From assembly GCA_045594705.1 (NCBI GenBank), contig JAZNZB010000089.1, forward strand, positions 1 to 36,855: 36,855 bases of DNA, written 5' to 3'. The stretch is from SVQP01 sp045594705 (GTDB taxonomy: Bacteria; Bacillota; Clostridia; Oscillospirales; CAG-272). A program made the translations under genes and the position numbers. Positions 14,957 to 23,647 of this stretch are shown in pieces. Each line of letters opens with the position of its first letter. Positions within the stretch are counted from its first letter, which is position 1. The notes under the pieces are model-generated. The model worked only from the letters and a program-made list of their open reading frames with translations, ran no database searches and was not told where the DNA came from.

Positions 14957-17383
14957 ATGATAGACTACAGACCCTCGGCGGCAAAGATCAGAGATGATCT
15001 GACCATAAAGCTTTCCCGTTATTTCGGTTGCACCCCCGCCGAAGCAACCACCGAACAGATGTATAAGGCAACCGCCATGACCGTCAGAGATATTCTGACC
15101 GAGAAGAGAGGCGAATTCAAAAAGCAGGTCAACAGACAGGGCTCCAAGCGTGTGTACTATATGTGCATGGAATTTCTGCTTGGCAGATCGCTCAAGACCA
15201 ACCTGTGCAATTTAGGACTTGACAAGGAATACGGCAAGGCACTGGGTGAGCTGGGCTTTACTCTGGACGACCTGTATACCTGCGAGCCCGATGCAGGTCT
15301 TGGCAACGGCGGTCTTGGCAGACTGGCTGCATGCTTTATGGACTCTCTTTCCTCGCTGGATTATCCCGCAACCGGATTCTCGATCTGCTATGAATACGGA
15401 CTTTTCAAGCAGATGATCGTAGACGGCATTCAGGTAGAGCTGCCCGACGTATGGCTGCCCGGCGGTGAAGTATGGCTGGTGCCCAGAACCGACAGAACCT
15501 TCCACGTACGCTTTGGCGGACACGTCAGAGAGCTTTGGAAGGAAGGCCGTATGGAGGTCGTTTACGAGAACGCCGAGGAGGTTGAGGCCGTTCCTTACGA
15601 CATGATGATCTCGGGTGCGGAAAGCGATGCTGTCAGCCAGCTCAGACTCTGGCGTGCACGCGACGTCAAAAACTTCAACATGGGTCTGTTCACGCAGGGT
15701 CAGTATGCAAGAGCCATGCAGGAAAACACCCAGGCAGAGACCATCGCCAAGGTGCTGTATCCCTCGGATAACCATACCGAGGGCAAGCTGCTCCGTCTGA
15801 CGCAGCAGTATTTCCTGGTGTCCGCATCCTGCCAGAGGATTATCCGCGACCACATGGCAGTGTATGGCACGCTTTCCAACCTGCCCGATAAGGTAGCAAT
15901 TCATATCAACGATACCCACCCCGCGCTCTGCATCCCCGAGCTGATGAGAATTCTGGTGGATGAGTATTTCTTCCCCTGGGATATGGCATGGGATATGGTC
16001 AAGAAGATCTGCTCCTATACCAACCATACGGTCATGCCCGAGGCACTGGAAACGTGGAACGAGGATCTGTTCCGCCTCAAGCTGCCCAGAATCTATACCA
16101 TCATCAAGGAGATCAGCGAACGCTTCTGCCGCGAGGCATGGGAGGTATTCCCGGGCAACTGGCAGCGCATCTCCAAGATGAGTGTCGTGGGCTACGGTCA
16201 GGTCAGAATGGCAAATCTTTGCGTGATCGGCAGCCACAGCGTCAACGGTGTGTCCAAGCTGCATTCGAATATTCTGACCGAGAGCGTATTCAAGGATTTC
16301 TACAAGATGTATCCCGAAAAGTTCCTCAACGTGACCAACGGTATTGCACACCGTCGTTGGCTGTGCTATTCCAACCCCAAGCTTGCCGGGCTTCTGGATG
16401 AATGTATCGGCACGGGCTACCGTCACAATCCCGAGGAGCTTGCCGAGTTCGCAAAATTTGCGGACGACGCGGCAGTTGTGCAGCGCGTCCGTGATATCAA
16501 GCACGCCAACAAGGTGGCGTTTGCACAGCACCTGTACCGCAAGACGGGTCAGAAGCTGGATACGCACAGCATTTACGACGTACAGATCAACAGACTGCAC
16601 GAGTACAAGCGTCAGCTGCTCAACGCGCTCAATATCATAGGGCTTTATCTGGAGCTGCGTGAAAATCCCGACCTGGAAATGACGCCTCAGACCTATATCT
16701 TCGGCGCAAAGGCTGCTCCCGGTTATCAGATGGCAAAGCGCATCATTCAGCTGCTTTGCATGATTAGTAAGGATATTGAAAAGAATCCCAAGATCAAGCA
16801 GAAGCTTAACGTGGTATTCCTTGAAAACTACGACGTCAGCACGGCCGAGATCCTGATTCCTTCCGCAGATATCAGTGAGCAGATCTCGCTGGCAGGCAAA
16901 GAGGCCAGCGGTACGGGCTGCATGAAACTGATGATCAACGGTGCACTCACCATCGGTACGCTGGATGGCGCGAACATTGAGATGCTGGACGCTGTGGGTG
17001 ACGAGAACATGTATATCTTCGGTCTGACCGCTGCCGAGGTGGAAGAGCTTTGGCTGCGCGGCTACCGCTCTGCAGAGTTTTACGCAAACAACAAGCGTCT
17101 GGAAAAGATCGTCAATTTCCTGTCGGTTGGCTTTGCGGGTGAGTCCTTTGCGGATATTGCCACCTATCTCTTGTCGGGCAACGGCATTGCAGATCCCTTC
17201 ATGTGCCTGGCAGACTTTGAGTCTTACCGCCTGACGCATCAGCAGGCGATCCGCGATTATGCGAACCGCGCCGAGTGGTCTCGCCGCTCTCTGCTCAATA
17301 CCGCAGCCTGCGGCTACTTCGCTGCAGACCGCTCGATCAAGGAATATGCTGAGAAGATCTGGCATATCGAGCCCTTGAAGTAA
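14957..17383 (+). CDS. glgP: Glycogen phosphorylase
   Basis: 808-residue GT35 enzyme releasing glucose-1-phosphate from glycogen with inorganic phosphate. The pyridoxal-phosphate lysine is Lys657 in EASGTGCMKLMINGAL; many relatives have Asn where Cys stands, but the lysine and the following GTLDGANIEM are intact. The N-terminal glycine-rich stretch DAGLGNGGLGRLAACFMDSL and the catalytic segment AIHINDTHPAL are also present. Length is typical for bacterial phosphorylases. It starts about 50 bp after glgA, so synthesis and breakdown genes share a transcript, and a stem-loop follows the stop codon. Confidence 0.97.
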   Translation: MIDYRPSAAKIRDDLTIKLSRYFGCTPAEATTEQMYKATAMTVRDILTEKRGEFKKQVNRQGSKRVYYMCMEFLLGRSLKTNLCNLGLDKEYGKALGELGFTLDDLYTCEPDAGLGNGGLGRLAACFMDSLSSLDYPATGFSICYEYGLFKQMIVDGIQVELPDVWLPGGEVWLVPRTDRTFHVRFGGHVRELWKEGRMEVVYENAEEVEAVPYDMMISGAESDAVSQLRLWRARDVKNFNMGLFTQGQYARAMQENTQAETIAKVLYPSDNHTEGKLLRLTQQYFLVSASCQRIIRDHMAVYGTLSNLPDKVAIHINDTHPALCIPELMRILVDEYFFPWDMAWDMVKKICSYTNHTVMPEALETWNEDLFRLKLPRIYTIIKEISERFCREAWEVFPGNWQRISKMSVVGYGQVRMANLCVIGSHSVNGVSKLHSNILTESVFKDFYKMYPEKFLNVTNGIAHRRWLCYSNPKLAGLLDECIGTGYRHNPEELAEFAKFADDAAVVQRVRDIKHANKVAFAQHLYRKTGQKLDTHSIYDVQINRLHEYKRQLLNALNIIGLYLELRENPDLEMTPQTYIFGAKAAPGYQMAKRIIQLLCMISKDIEKNPKIKQKLNVVFLENYDVSTAEILIPSADISEQISLAGKEASGTGCMKLMINGALTIGTLDGANIEMLDAVGDENMYIFGLTAAEVEELWLRGYRSAEFYANNKRLEKIVNFLSVGFAGESFADIATYLLSGNGIADPFMCLADFESYRLTHQQAIRDYANRAEWSRRSLLNTAACGYFAADRSIKEYAEKIWHIEPLK

Positions 17384-17400
17384 TTCTATTCGGTCATTTC

Positions 17401-17440
17401 GGGGCTGTCGCCCAAAAACGACAGCCCCGCGACCTTGTTT
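17401..17440 (+). terminator. Stem-loop after glgP
   Basis: Perfect 10-bp arms GGGGCTGTCG (17401-17410) and CGACAGCCCC (17419-17428), with an 8-nt loop. A T5 tract follows only after 10 nt, so termination is probably partial and some transcripts could continue into the amylase gene. The remaining bases to 17536 contain no clear consensus promoter. Confidence 0.6.
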
Positions 17441-17536
17441 TTCGAAGGAAAGCGTGAAAGCTCACGTTATTTTTCTGTTTACTTAACCCTTTACGCAATA
17501 CGATATTGAGCCGCCATAGGCAGCATGGAGATTATT

Positions 17537-19450
17537 ATGCAATCAAACGGTGTCAGAATTCATAAATATTGCAATGGCGAGGACGTCACGCGCAAAAGTG
17601 CTTTTGCGTACGGAGACGTCCTTGAGGTGTTTTTGCACGTACCGCGCACGCTTGGCGAGAGCGGTGTTGTGCTCAGAGGCAACCGCGACGGCTGCGGGGA
17701 TTACGACCGACCCATGGACGTCTACACCAAGACCGACACCGATACCGTATACAGCATTACGCTGGATACCAAAGAGCTTTGCTGCCCGGAGCAGCAGAGC
17801 GGCCTTTTCTATTATGAGTTCTTGTTTCTCAAGGGCTTTGACACCATGTTCACCGAGAGCATCAACAACGTGGACTTTTATCTGTCCCGCTCTTCGGGAG
17901 CAAGATTCCGTCTTTTGATTTTTGAAAACACCTATCACACCCCGTCCTGGTTTGGCAAGGGCGTGATGTATCATATATTCGTGGACCGCTTCTGCCGCGG
18001 GCAGGGACCCGTAGGCACACGCGACGATGCCGAGATCAATCCCGACTGGGAAAACGGCATCCCGCAGTATGCGCCCTATCCGGGTGCGCCCGTTTCCAAT
18101 AACGTCTTTTTCGGCGGGAACCTTTGGGGCGTGGCCGAAAAGCTGGATTACCTGGAGTCCCTGGGCGTAAAGGTGATCTATCTGAGCCCCATCTTCAAGG
18201 CGTATTCCAACCACAAATACGACACGGGTGACTACGAGCAGATCGACCCCATGTTTGGCGGCGAGGCTGCATTTGAGCACCTTTTGTGCAAGGCGCGCCA
18301 AAAGGGTATGCGCGTGATCTTGGACGGTGTGTTCAATCACACGGGTGACGACAGCCGCTATTTCAACCGCTATGGCAAGTACGAGGGGCTTGGCGCGTAC
18401 CAGTCGCCCACCTCGCTGTATGCCGATTGGTACGGCTTCCGTTCCTATCCCAACGAGTACGATTCCTGGTGGGGTATTCCGATCCTGCCAAGGCTCAACC
18501 ATACAAAGGAGTCCTGCCGCAGATATTTCACGGGCGAGCAGGGCATTGCCCGCAAGTACGTCAAAATGGGCATAGGCGGCTGGAGACTTGACGTGGCAGA
18601 CGAGCTGTCAGACGATTTCCTTGACGAGTTCCGTGCAGCTGTCAAGGACGAGAGCGACGGCGAGTGCGTGGTCATCGGCGAGGTGTGGGAAAACGCCGCC
18701 GATAAGATCGCGTATTCCAAGCGCCGCAGATATCTGTCCGGCAAGCAGCTGGACAGCGTCATGAACTATCCCGTGCGCAACGGAATTCTGGATTTCATCC
18801 GCTACCGCGATGCAGAGGGCCTTTACCACGTGCTGACAGAGTTGTATTCCTCGTATCCCGAAGAGGTTTGCCACGCACTGATGAATCTGGTGGGTACGCA
18901 CGACACCGAGCGTATCATGACCATGCTTGGCAGCACAGAGGAGGATCTGGACAAGAGCAACGATGATCTTGCCGTCTACCGCCTGAGTGCACAGAGACGT
19001 GCCGAGGCAATGAAGCTTGTCAAGATTGCGGCTACCTTGCAATATACCGTTTTCGGCATTCCCTCGCTGTATTACGGCGACGAGCTGGGGCTGGAGGGCG
19101 CAAGAGATCCCTTCTGTCGCATGCCTATGCCGTGGCATGAGGTGGGTGATCCCGTGCGCGCCGAGCTGCTGGCCTACTATCAGAAGCTGGGTGAGCTGCG
19201 CGCAACACATCCTGCACTGGATGGCGGTGCATTTGAAATCTTATATCACGATGCGTCCTGTATTGCCTTTGCAAGACGTGCCGAGGGAAGAGAGCTTGTG
19301 GTGGTTGCAAGCCGCCACGCGCAGCCCGTTATGCTGCCCATTGAGGGGGAATTCGAGGATCTGCTTTGCGGTACACGTGGCAGAGGTGCATTGCGCATCG
19401 AGCCCGACAGCGTTCTGATTCTTGAGAGAATCGGAGGGCAGAGCATATGA
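17537..19450 (+). CDS. Cytoplasmic GH13 alpha-amylase / neopullulanase-like
   Basis: 637-residue glycoside hydrolase with an N-terminal beta-sandwich-like domain (about 1-135) and a GH13 barrel. Motifs: DGVFNHTG (region I), GWRLDVADEL with nucleophile Asp352, VIGEVWENAADK with acid/base Glu382, and NLVGTHDTERI (region IV). No signal peptide is present, so it likely hydrolyses glycogen or maltodextrin inside the cell. ATG 17537 is chosen because GGAG (17527-17530) lies 6 nt upstream; ATG 17525 has no good site. The stop overlaps the start of the FolC-like gene (ATGA), implying coupled translation. Exact specificity is not readable. Confidence 0.9.
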   Translation: MQSNGVRIHKYCNGEDVTRKSAFAYGDVLEVFLHVPRTLGESGVVLRGNRDGCGDYDRPMDVYTKTDTDTVYSITLDTKELCCPEQQSGLFYYEFLFLKGFDTMFTESINNVDFYLSRSSGARFRLLIFENTYHTPSWFGKGVMYHIFVDRFCRGQGPVGTRDDAEINPDWENGIPQYAPYPGAPVSNNVFFGGNLWGVAEKLDYLESLGVKVIYLSPIFKAYSNHKYDTGDYEQIDPMFGGEAAFEHLLCKARQKGMRVILDGVFNHTGDDSRYFNRYGKYEGLGAYQSPTSLYADWYGFRSYPNEYDSWWGIPILPRLNHTKESCRRYFTGEQGIARKYVKMGIGGWRLDVADELSDDFLDEFRAAVKDESDGECVVIGEVWENAADKIAYSKRRRYLSGKQLDSVMNYPVRNGILDFIRYRDAEGLYHVLTELYSSYPEEVCHALMNLVGTHDTERIMTMLGSTEEDLDKSNDDLAVYRLSAQRRAEAMKLVKIAATLQYTVFGIPSLYYGDELGLEGARDPFCRMPMPWHEVGDPVRAELLAYYQKLGELRATHPALDGGAFEILYHDASCIAFARRAEGRELVVVASRHAQPVMLPIEGEFEDLLCGTRGRGALRIEPDSVLILERIGGQSI

Positions 19451-20718
19451 ACTTTGTGCGGGCACAAAGATATTTGAAAGAAAATTCCCGCGCCGCAAGT
19501 CCCGAGCATTTCTTTGCGCTTTGTATGAAGCTTGGCCGAATTCATACGGGAATTCGCAAGGTGTGCGTCAGCGATAATGCGGACGGCTATTGCCGTGCCG
19601 CGTATCTGGAGAGTATTTTGCTCTGCGCGGGCTATCGTGTGGGACGACTGACAAGACAGGAGACCGACGGCTTTCGCAGCCGCATTCGTATAGACGGACA
19701 GCCGATCCCGCACAAGCAGGTTTGTGAGCTTTCCGATCAAATCATGCAGGGCATTGACGGCTTGAAAAAGGATCTGGGTGATGGCGAGGTGGCGGACTTT
19801 GACAGTGAGCAAAAGATCTGCGTGCTTGCCATGCTGGCGTTTTGCTGCCATGGCTGTGACGTGATCATTTTTGAGGCTGCGCGCGATCATGCAAGTGATC
19901 CCATGGCGGTCGCTGCGCCCTATACGCTGGTCATGCCGTGCGGCTTTGGCACCAAGGATACGGCTCAGGCCAAAAAGCAGGCGCAGGATGCGTGTCTTGC
20001 CATCAAGCGCGGCACGCGCGAGGTGGTCACGGGCTTTACGGGTGGAGAGGTGTACAATCTGATCTCGCAGGCCTGTGCGGCGGCGGGCAGCCGATTGACC
20101 GTGCCTGCCAAGAGCGAGGTCGCGGTCAAGGAGAGCGCGCTTGCGAAAATGGAGTTTACCTACCGAGGCAAAGGCCCTTATCGTCTGCATTCCTCGTATG
20201 AGGTGCAATTTGAGGCAGCCCTGGCCGCGATTGAAGCGTGCTATGCCTTGCGCCGTGACGGCGTCAGACTTCCCGGCGCTGCCATTGCGGCAGGCTTGCA
20301 AAAGGCCGAGGTGTCCTTGTGCTTTGACGTGCTGACTGTGCGCCCCGGTGTGATCGTCAGCGTAGCAAGCTCTGCTGAGGACGTGCGCGCGTTGCTTTGT
20401 GCGCTGCACCAAAAGCAAACCAGCTTTGGCGGTCGCGTGGTGCTGTGCGTGCAAGGGACACCCGATAAATTGCTGACCGCATTTGATAAGGAATTTGCGT
20501 CAGAGGACGCTTATGCGGTCGAGGAGATCATTTACGTGGGGCAGGACGCACCGCAGCATGAGACGCTCAAGATCACCGCATGCACCACAGTCAAGCGCGC
20601 AGCCAAGCATATTTTAGCGCATACCGATCCGGACGTGACCGTGCTGTGTCCGGGCACTCCTGCATTTGCCCACAGCATCAAGCAAGCGGTCAACGACGCG
20701 CTGATCGGATTGAGTTAA
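19447..20718 (+). CDS. FolC/Mur-ligase-like protein lacking catalytic motifs
   Basis: 423-residue protein that follows the FolC template along its whole length: LESILLCAGYRVGRLT then RIRIDGQPI, later VVTG, GPYRLHSSYEVQFEAALAAIE and a C-terminal Rossmann-like part. The signature residues are gone. The ATP P-loop GTNGKGS is SDNADGYC (residues 42-49), the metal-binding EVGLGGRLDATN reads FEAARDHASDP, the LDHT motif is GFGTKDT, and DGAHN reads VASSAED. The frame is open and coupled by ATGA to the amylase, with GGAGGG 8 nt upstream, so it looks like a maintained pseudoenzyme and not a pseudogene. Its role is unknown; a folate or glycogen-linked function is speculation. Confidence 0.75.
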   Translation: MNFVRAQRYLKENSRAASPEHFFALCMKLGRIHTGIRKVCVSDNADGYCRAAYLESILLCAGYRVGRLTRQETDGFRSRIRIDGQPIPHKQVCELSDQIMQGIDGLKKDLGDGEVADFDSEQKICVLAMLAFCCHGCDVIIFEAARDHASDPMAVAAPYTLVMPCGFGTKDTAQAKKQAQDACLAIKRGTREVVTGFTGGEVYNLISQACAAAGSRLTVPAKSEVAVKESALAKMEFTYRGKGPYRLHSSYEVQFEAALAAIEACYALRRDGVRLPGAAIAAGLQKAEVSLCFDVLTVRPGVIVSVASSAEDVRALLCALHQKQTSFGGRVVLCVQGTPDKLLTAFDKEFASEDAYAVEEIIYVGQDAPQHETLKITACTTVKRAAKHILAHTDPDVTVLCPGTPAFAHSIKQAVNDALIGLS

Positions 20719-20734
20719 TGCTGAATAATGGTTG

Positions 20735-20768
20735 AAAGCCCTTGCCAAAGCAAGGGCTTTCTTTACTT
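20735..20768 (+). terminator. Terminator after the FolC-like gene
   Basis: AAAGCCCTTG (20735-20744) pairs perfectly with CAAGGGCTTT (20751-20760) around a 6-nt loop, followed by CTTTACTTTA. It ends the glycogen-amylase-FolC-like region. Confidence 0.85.
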
Positions 20769-20780
20769 TATTGATAAAAA

Positions 20781-21060
20781 GGTGAATGAGCGTCCGTATG
20801 ATGCATCTCACCCACCGCAACCGCGTCGATCATTTCGCGGATGCTCCGCGAAACTCTCTTCCGCTGCGGTCCCCCCCTCTCCAGCGGAGAGGGCTTATTA
20901 TGGCAGCCTTTCACAAATAACCGAACAAGACGGATGCGCCCAAAAAGCCCTCTCCGCTGGAGAGGGGGGACCGCAGCGGAGCGAGTTTTGGCGAGGCACG
21001 AGCCCAAACGAGAGAAGCGATTGTGGTGGGTGAGATGCATCATACGGTCGCTCTTTCACC
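20781..21060. mobile_element. 280-bp palindromic MITE-like element A
   Basis: Terminal inverted repeats of 40 bp (20781-20820 and 21021-21060) agree at 37 of 40 positions. A second inner inverted pair (about 20861-20896 and 20944-20979) is nearly perfect and holds the internal hairpin CCTCTCCAGCGGAGAGG. No transposase or convincing frame lies inside, so if mobile it would need a transposase supplied elsewhere. It occupies most of the gap between the FolC-like gene and the XRE regulator. No flanking target duplication is obvious. Confidence 0.7.
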
Positions 21061-21111
21061 AAGAGCGGAACATGAAAGAGCCACCTGCGGTGGTTTATGA
21101 TATGTGGAAAG

Positions 21112-21138
21112 CAAAGAAAAGCCCCGCCAAGGCGGGGC
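21112..21138 (-). terminator. Terminator of the XRE regulator gene
   Basis: GCCCCGCC (21121-21128) and GGCGGGGC (21131-21138) form a compact 8-bp stem. On the minus strand TTTTCTTT follows. It lies just after the stop codon at 21145. Confidence 0.85.
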
Positions 21139-21144
21139 GAGAGA

Positions 21145-22326
21145 TTATTGCTGCAATTTAGATACCCATTCATTCCAACGAGGATCGGATTGGATTTCGT
21201 CCTTAACCAAGGAGTATTCTTGTACGGACCACCAAGGCCAATCTTCCGCAAGACTGATTGCTTCGGTGTGAGGATGGGTTTTATCGAAACGCCATTCGTC
21301 CATATCGATCTTTACCAATTTCAAAAGCGGTGCAGTATATGCAGCCTCGGATTTGGTACAAAGCTCTTCAAACGCCTTGAAATGCTGCAGCGATTTATCT
21401 AATGCTTCAAACGCATTATCATACTTGCCGTCGAGCCAAAGATAGAGTGAAAGCAGAGTGTACATTCGTGCAATATACGAATTGTAAATTCCGTAATTAC
21501 CATCGGTACACACATGGTCAAACAGCGCGATTGCCGATCTTATGCTTTGCACCTTTTCATAAGGTGTCATGTTCTGGTCGTAGGACAGCATCGTTCCGAT
21601 GATAGATTCCGAACTTGCACAGATCAGCTTTAATAATGCTTCGCCACAAGCTTCAGCACGACGTTTTCCGTCAAAGGCATTTCTGCGCAGACATTCATAC
21701 GATCCGTAGATTGTCGGTGCGGATTCGATTGCGGCAAGAGCTCGTTCGTGTTCACCCATATTAAGATAAAGCTGGGTGAGATTCCTTAACGCGTTATGGC
21801 GCATTTCGCCTACTTCGAGAGTTTTAAGGAGCTTTTCATAAATCACGATAGCTTCCTTCCACTCTGCATATTCGCGGTGTCTTTCGATATCGTAAACATC
21901 GTAACCTTCAGCGTCGATAAGATGGTATTCTCCGTATCGAACGTAGCCTGCGTTGAAAAGCACTTCGGCAAGAGAGAGCATGATTCTTTCGTTGGCGGGA
22001 AATTCGATCATCGCTTGCCTTGCAAGAGCAAGACATTCATCAATGTTAATATCGACACCGTTGTTCCGACTGTTCATTTCTTTAATTTGTTTCACGAGCG
22101 CGTCTATCTTCTTATCGCGGTTATTCTCATATCCGAAAAGTTCATCAATGGTAACTCCGAAATAGTTTGCAATAGCAGGAACCATTTCCATATCGGGATA
22201 GCCGCCGTTTGCCTCCCATCTGGAAACTGCTTGTGATGTCACACCGATCGCTTCAGCGAGCGCTTCTTGTGTGCGTCCGTCTCGCCGACGCAATTCACGT
22301 ATCTTTTGTCCTAAATCAAGTTGCAT
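21145..22326 (-). CDS. XRE-family regulator with TPR-like domain
   Basis: 393-residue predicted cytoplasmic regulator. Residues about 5-60 form a classical Cro/C1 helix-turn-helix (IRELRRRDGRTQEALAEAIG then VTSQAVSRWEANGGYPD). The rest is a long alpha-helical region with TPR-like spacing (LNMGEHERALAAIES and LWLDGKYDNAFEALDKSLQH), which in such proteins binds a peptide or partner. The start is ATG 22326 since AGGAGG lies 7-8 nt upstream; the longer frame to 22347 lacks a site. It has its own extended -10 promoter. No neighbouring small peptide gene of a quorum-sensing type was found, so the ligand and targets are unknown. Confidence 0.85.
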   Translation of the reverse strand: MQLDLGQKIRELRRRDGRTQEALAEAIGVTSQAVSRWEANGGYPDMEMVPAIANYFGVTIDELFGYENNRDKKIDALVKQIKEMNSRNNGVDINIDECLALARQAMIEFPANERIMLSLAEVLFNAGYVRYGEYHLIDAEGYDVYDIERHREYAEWKEAIVIYEKLLKTLEVGEMRHNALRNLTQLYLNMGEHERALAAIESAPTIYGSYECLRRNAFDGKRRAEACGEALLKLICASSESIIGTMLSYDQNMTPYEKVQSIRSAIALFDHVCTDGNYGIYNSYIARMYTLLSLYLWLDGKYDNAFEALDKSLQHFKAFEELCTKSEAAYTAPLLKLVKIDMDEWRFDKTHPHTEAISLAEDWPWWSVQEYSLVKDEIQSDPRWNEWVSKLQQ

Positions 22327-22364
22327 AAAAGCACCTCCTAAATTCATTTCACCGGTGTGATTTT

Positions 22365-22392
22365 ATTATATCACAGATTTTCGGAAAAGCAA
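22365..22392 (-). promoter_or_regulatory. Promoter of the XRE regulator
   Basis: Minus strand: -35 TTGCTT (22387-22392), 16-bp spacer, -10 TATAAT (22365-22370) with extended TGTGATATAAT. It lies about 40 bp before the start codon; an imperfect palindrome CACCGGTGTG directly downstream could be an autoregulatory site. Confidence 0.7.
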
Positions 22393-22479
22393 TTATCAAT
22401 TCGTTGTTTCAAATCCAAGGGAGCCTTGGATCACCGTGGGGGAGGGGCTTGCTCCTCCCGCGTTGGCCAAAAAGACAAG

Positions 22480-22507
22480 AAAAACACCGCCCGAGGGCGG
22501 TGTTTTT
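22480..22507 (-). terminator. Terminator of the nucleoside hydrolase gene
   Basis: CACCGCC (22485-22491) pairs with GGCGGTG (22496-22502), extended by A5 and T5 on the two sides, so it can act in both directions. It is 11 bp beyond the hydrolase stop codon. A further GC-rich hairpin without T-tract lies at about 22438-22459. Confidence 0.85.
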
Positions 22508-22518
22508 CGTTATGTGAA

Positions 22519-23463
22519 TCAATACTTATGCAAGAACTTGTTGAGATCGGCTGCGATGGTGGCGTCGTCGACCAGCTTCTTCATAAAGTAGATGCGGCCC
22601 TCGGGGTCGGGGATGGTGCGAGTGGCGTCGGGTGTGCCTGTGCCCGCATCGTAGAATTCCAGGCGGCAGGGCTCCAGCAGGGAATAGAACTCGCCCTCGC
22701 CAAGCACGGCAAACTGCACGGCGGTCAGGTCGTAGCTGCTGTTCCAGCATCTGCCGTCGGTCCACAGTCTGTAGGACTCATAGAGCGGGTTTTCGGGCTG
22801 CGGCTTGTCTGCGTCAAAGCCTGTAATGATCTGCCAGCCGATGTGGAAATCGGAGAGGAACATAGCAGTCAGCCAGTTGGTAAATACGTTCTCGGCAGCC
22901 TTGTAGTCATTGAGAACGTTGCATTCTCTTCCTTCGGGCAGAATGGCTGCCATGGAAACCAGCGCGTTGACCTTCGCCTTGATCAGCTCTTTACCGGAAA
23001 GGGGAGAGAACTCGTCGGGCTCGGAATCAAGCAGCGCGGAGAGCGTATTGAGCATACCGATCACGATGATCACCACACCGTCGTCGGGAGCGGCAGCCAG
23101 TGTTCTGCGGTAGAATTCTACCGAGGGAGCTACGGCAAGCGTGCCGTTCGCATACTTTTCGGAGAAGCGCTGTGCAATCTCGTCGGTATATTTGTGGCAG
23201 CTTTCGTCATCCATAAAGCCGGGCTGAGCCCACTGGCCGAGATTCTCGACAGGGTAGCCGCAGTAGCGGGCAACAGCGTCGATCGTGCCCATACCAGAGC
23301 GGTTGGACGTGCAGTTGCAAATGCCCAGAATGTCAAAGCCATATTGCTTTGCGTAGTCGATCAGCGTGACAAGCGCACCGACATCATCGCAGTCGGGGCC
23401 CATATCGGTGTCAAGAATGACCGCCTTTTTTGTCAGAGCCAAAGGCTGGAATACAGAGTTCAT
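22519..23463 (-). CDS. Inosine-uridine-type nucleoside hydrolase family
   Basis: 314-residue enzyme expected to cleave the N-glycosidic bond of nucleosides, giving ribose and base. The calcium-binding N-terminal motif DTDMGPDCDD is at residues 18-27, where classical members have DTDxGxDD. The central VIIVIGMLNTLSALL and C-terminal SSYDLTAVQFAV match the family layout. ATG 23463 is preferred: GGGAGG stands 6 nt upstream, whereas the frame to 23517 would begin before the promoter. No signal peptide, so it is cytoplasmic. It is transcribed alone. Relatives include pyrimidine- and purine-preferring forms, and specificity is not decided here. Confidence 0.85.
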   Translation of the reverse strand: MNSVFQPLALTKKAVILDTDMGPDCDDVGALVTLIDYAKQYGFDILGICNCTSNRSGMGTIDAVARYCGYPVENLGQWAQPGFMDDESCHKYTDEIAQRFSEKYANGTLAVAPSVEFYRRTLAAAPDDGVVIIVIGMLNTLSALLDSEPDEFSPLSGKELIKAKVNALVSMAAILPEGRECNVLNDYKAAENVFTNWLTAMFLSDFHIGWQIITGFDADKPQPENPLYESYRLWTDGRCWNSSYDLTAVQFAVLGEGEFYSLLEPCRLEFYDAGTGTPDATRTIPDPEGRIYFMKKLVDDATIAADLNKFLHKY

Positions 23464-23496
23464 AAGTAGCCTCCCGAAATAAAATTTTCTGATTTG

Positions 23497-23525
23497 ATTA
23501 TACCGCAATCGGGGCAATTTGTCAA
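23497..23525 (-). promoter_or_regulatory. SigA promoter of the nucleoside hydrolase
   Basis: Minus strand: perfect TTGACA (23520-23525), 17-bp spacer and perfect TATAAT (23497-23502), about 34 bp before the start codon. Confidence 0.88.
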
Positions 23526-23586
23526 GGCTTGGGGGGAGATAAAAAAGCAGCCCGATGGGGGTGCGTTATTAGCGGCAATATAATCG

Positions 23587-23615
23587 AAGCAGAAGTCGTA
23601 AGGCTTCTGCTTTTT
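23587..23615 (+). terminator. Orphan AAGCAGAAG terminator-like hairpin
   Basis: AAGCAGAAG (23587-23595) and CTTCTGCTT (23604-23612) form a perfect 9-bp stem followed by T residues on the plus strand. No plus-strand gene enters it. The same stem occurs at 32382-32412 behind the YwaF-like gene. Confidence 0.5.
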
Positions 23616-23647
23616 GTATAGTGATGAGACGCGCAGAATTTCATCGG

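Noticed and set aside
15212..17365. A 717-residue minus-strand frame opposite glgP
   Set aside because: It mirrors the codon pattern of glgP, lacks recognisable domains and a ribosome site, and glgP itself is certain. Similar long antisense frames opposite glgB, glgC, glgD and other genes were rejected for the same reason.
14957..17383. Loss of activity in GlgP because of GTGCMK instead of GTGNMK
   Set aside because: The pyridoxal-phosphate lysine and all surrounding motifs are intact; the Asn-to-Cys change alone does not indicate a dead enzyme.
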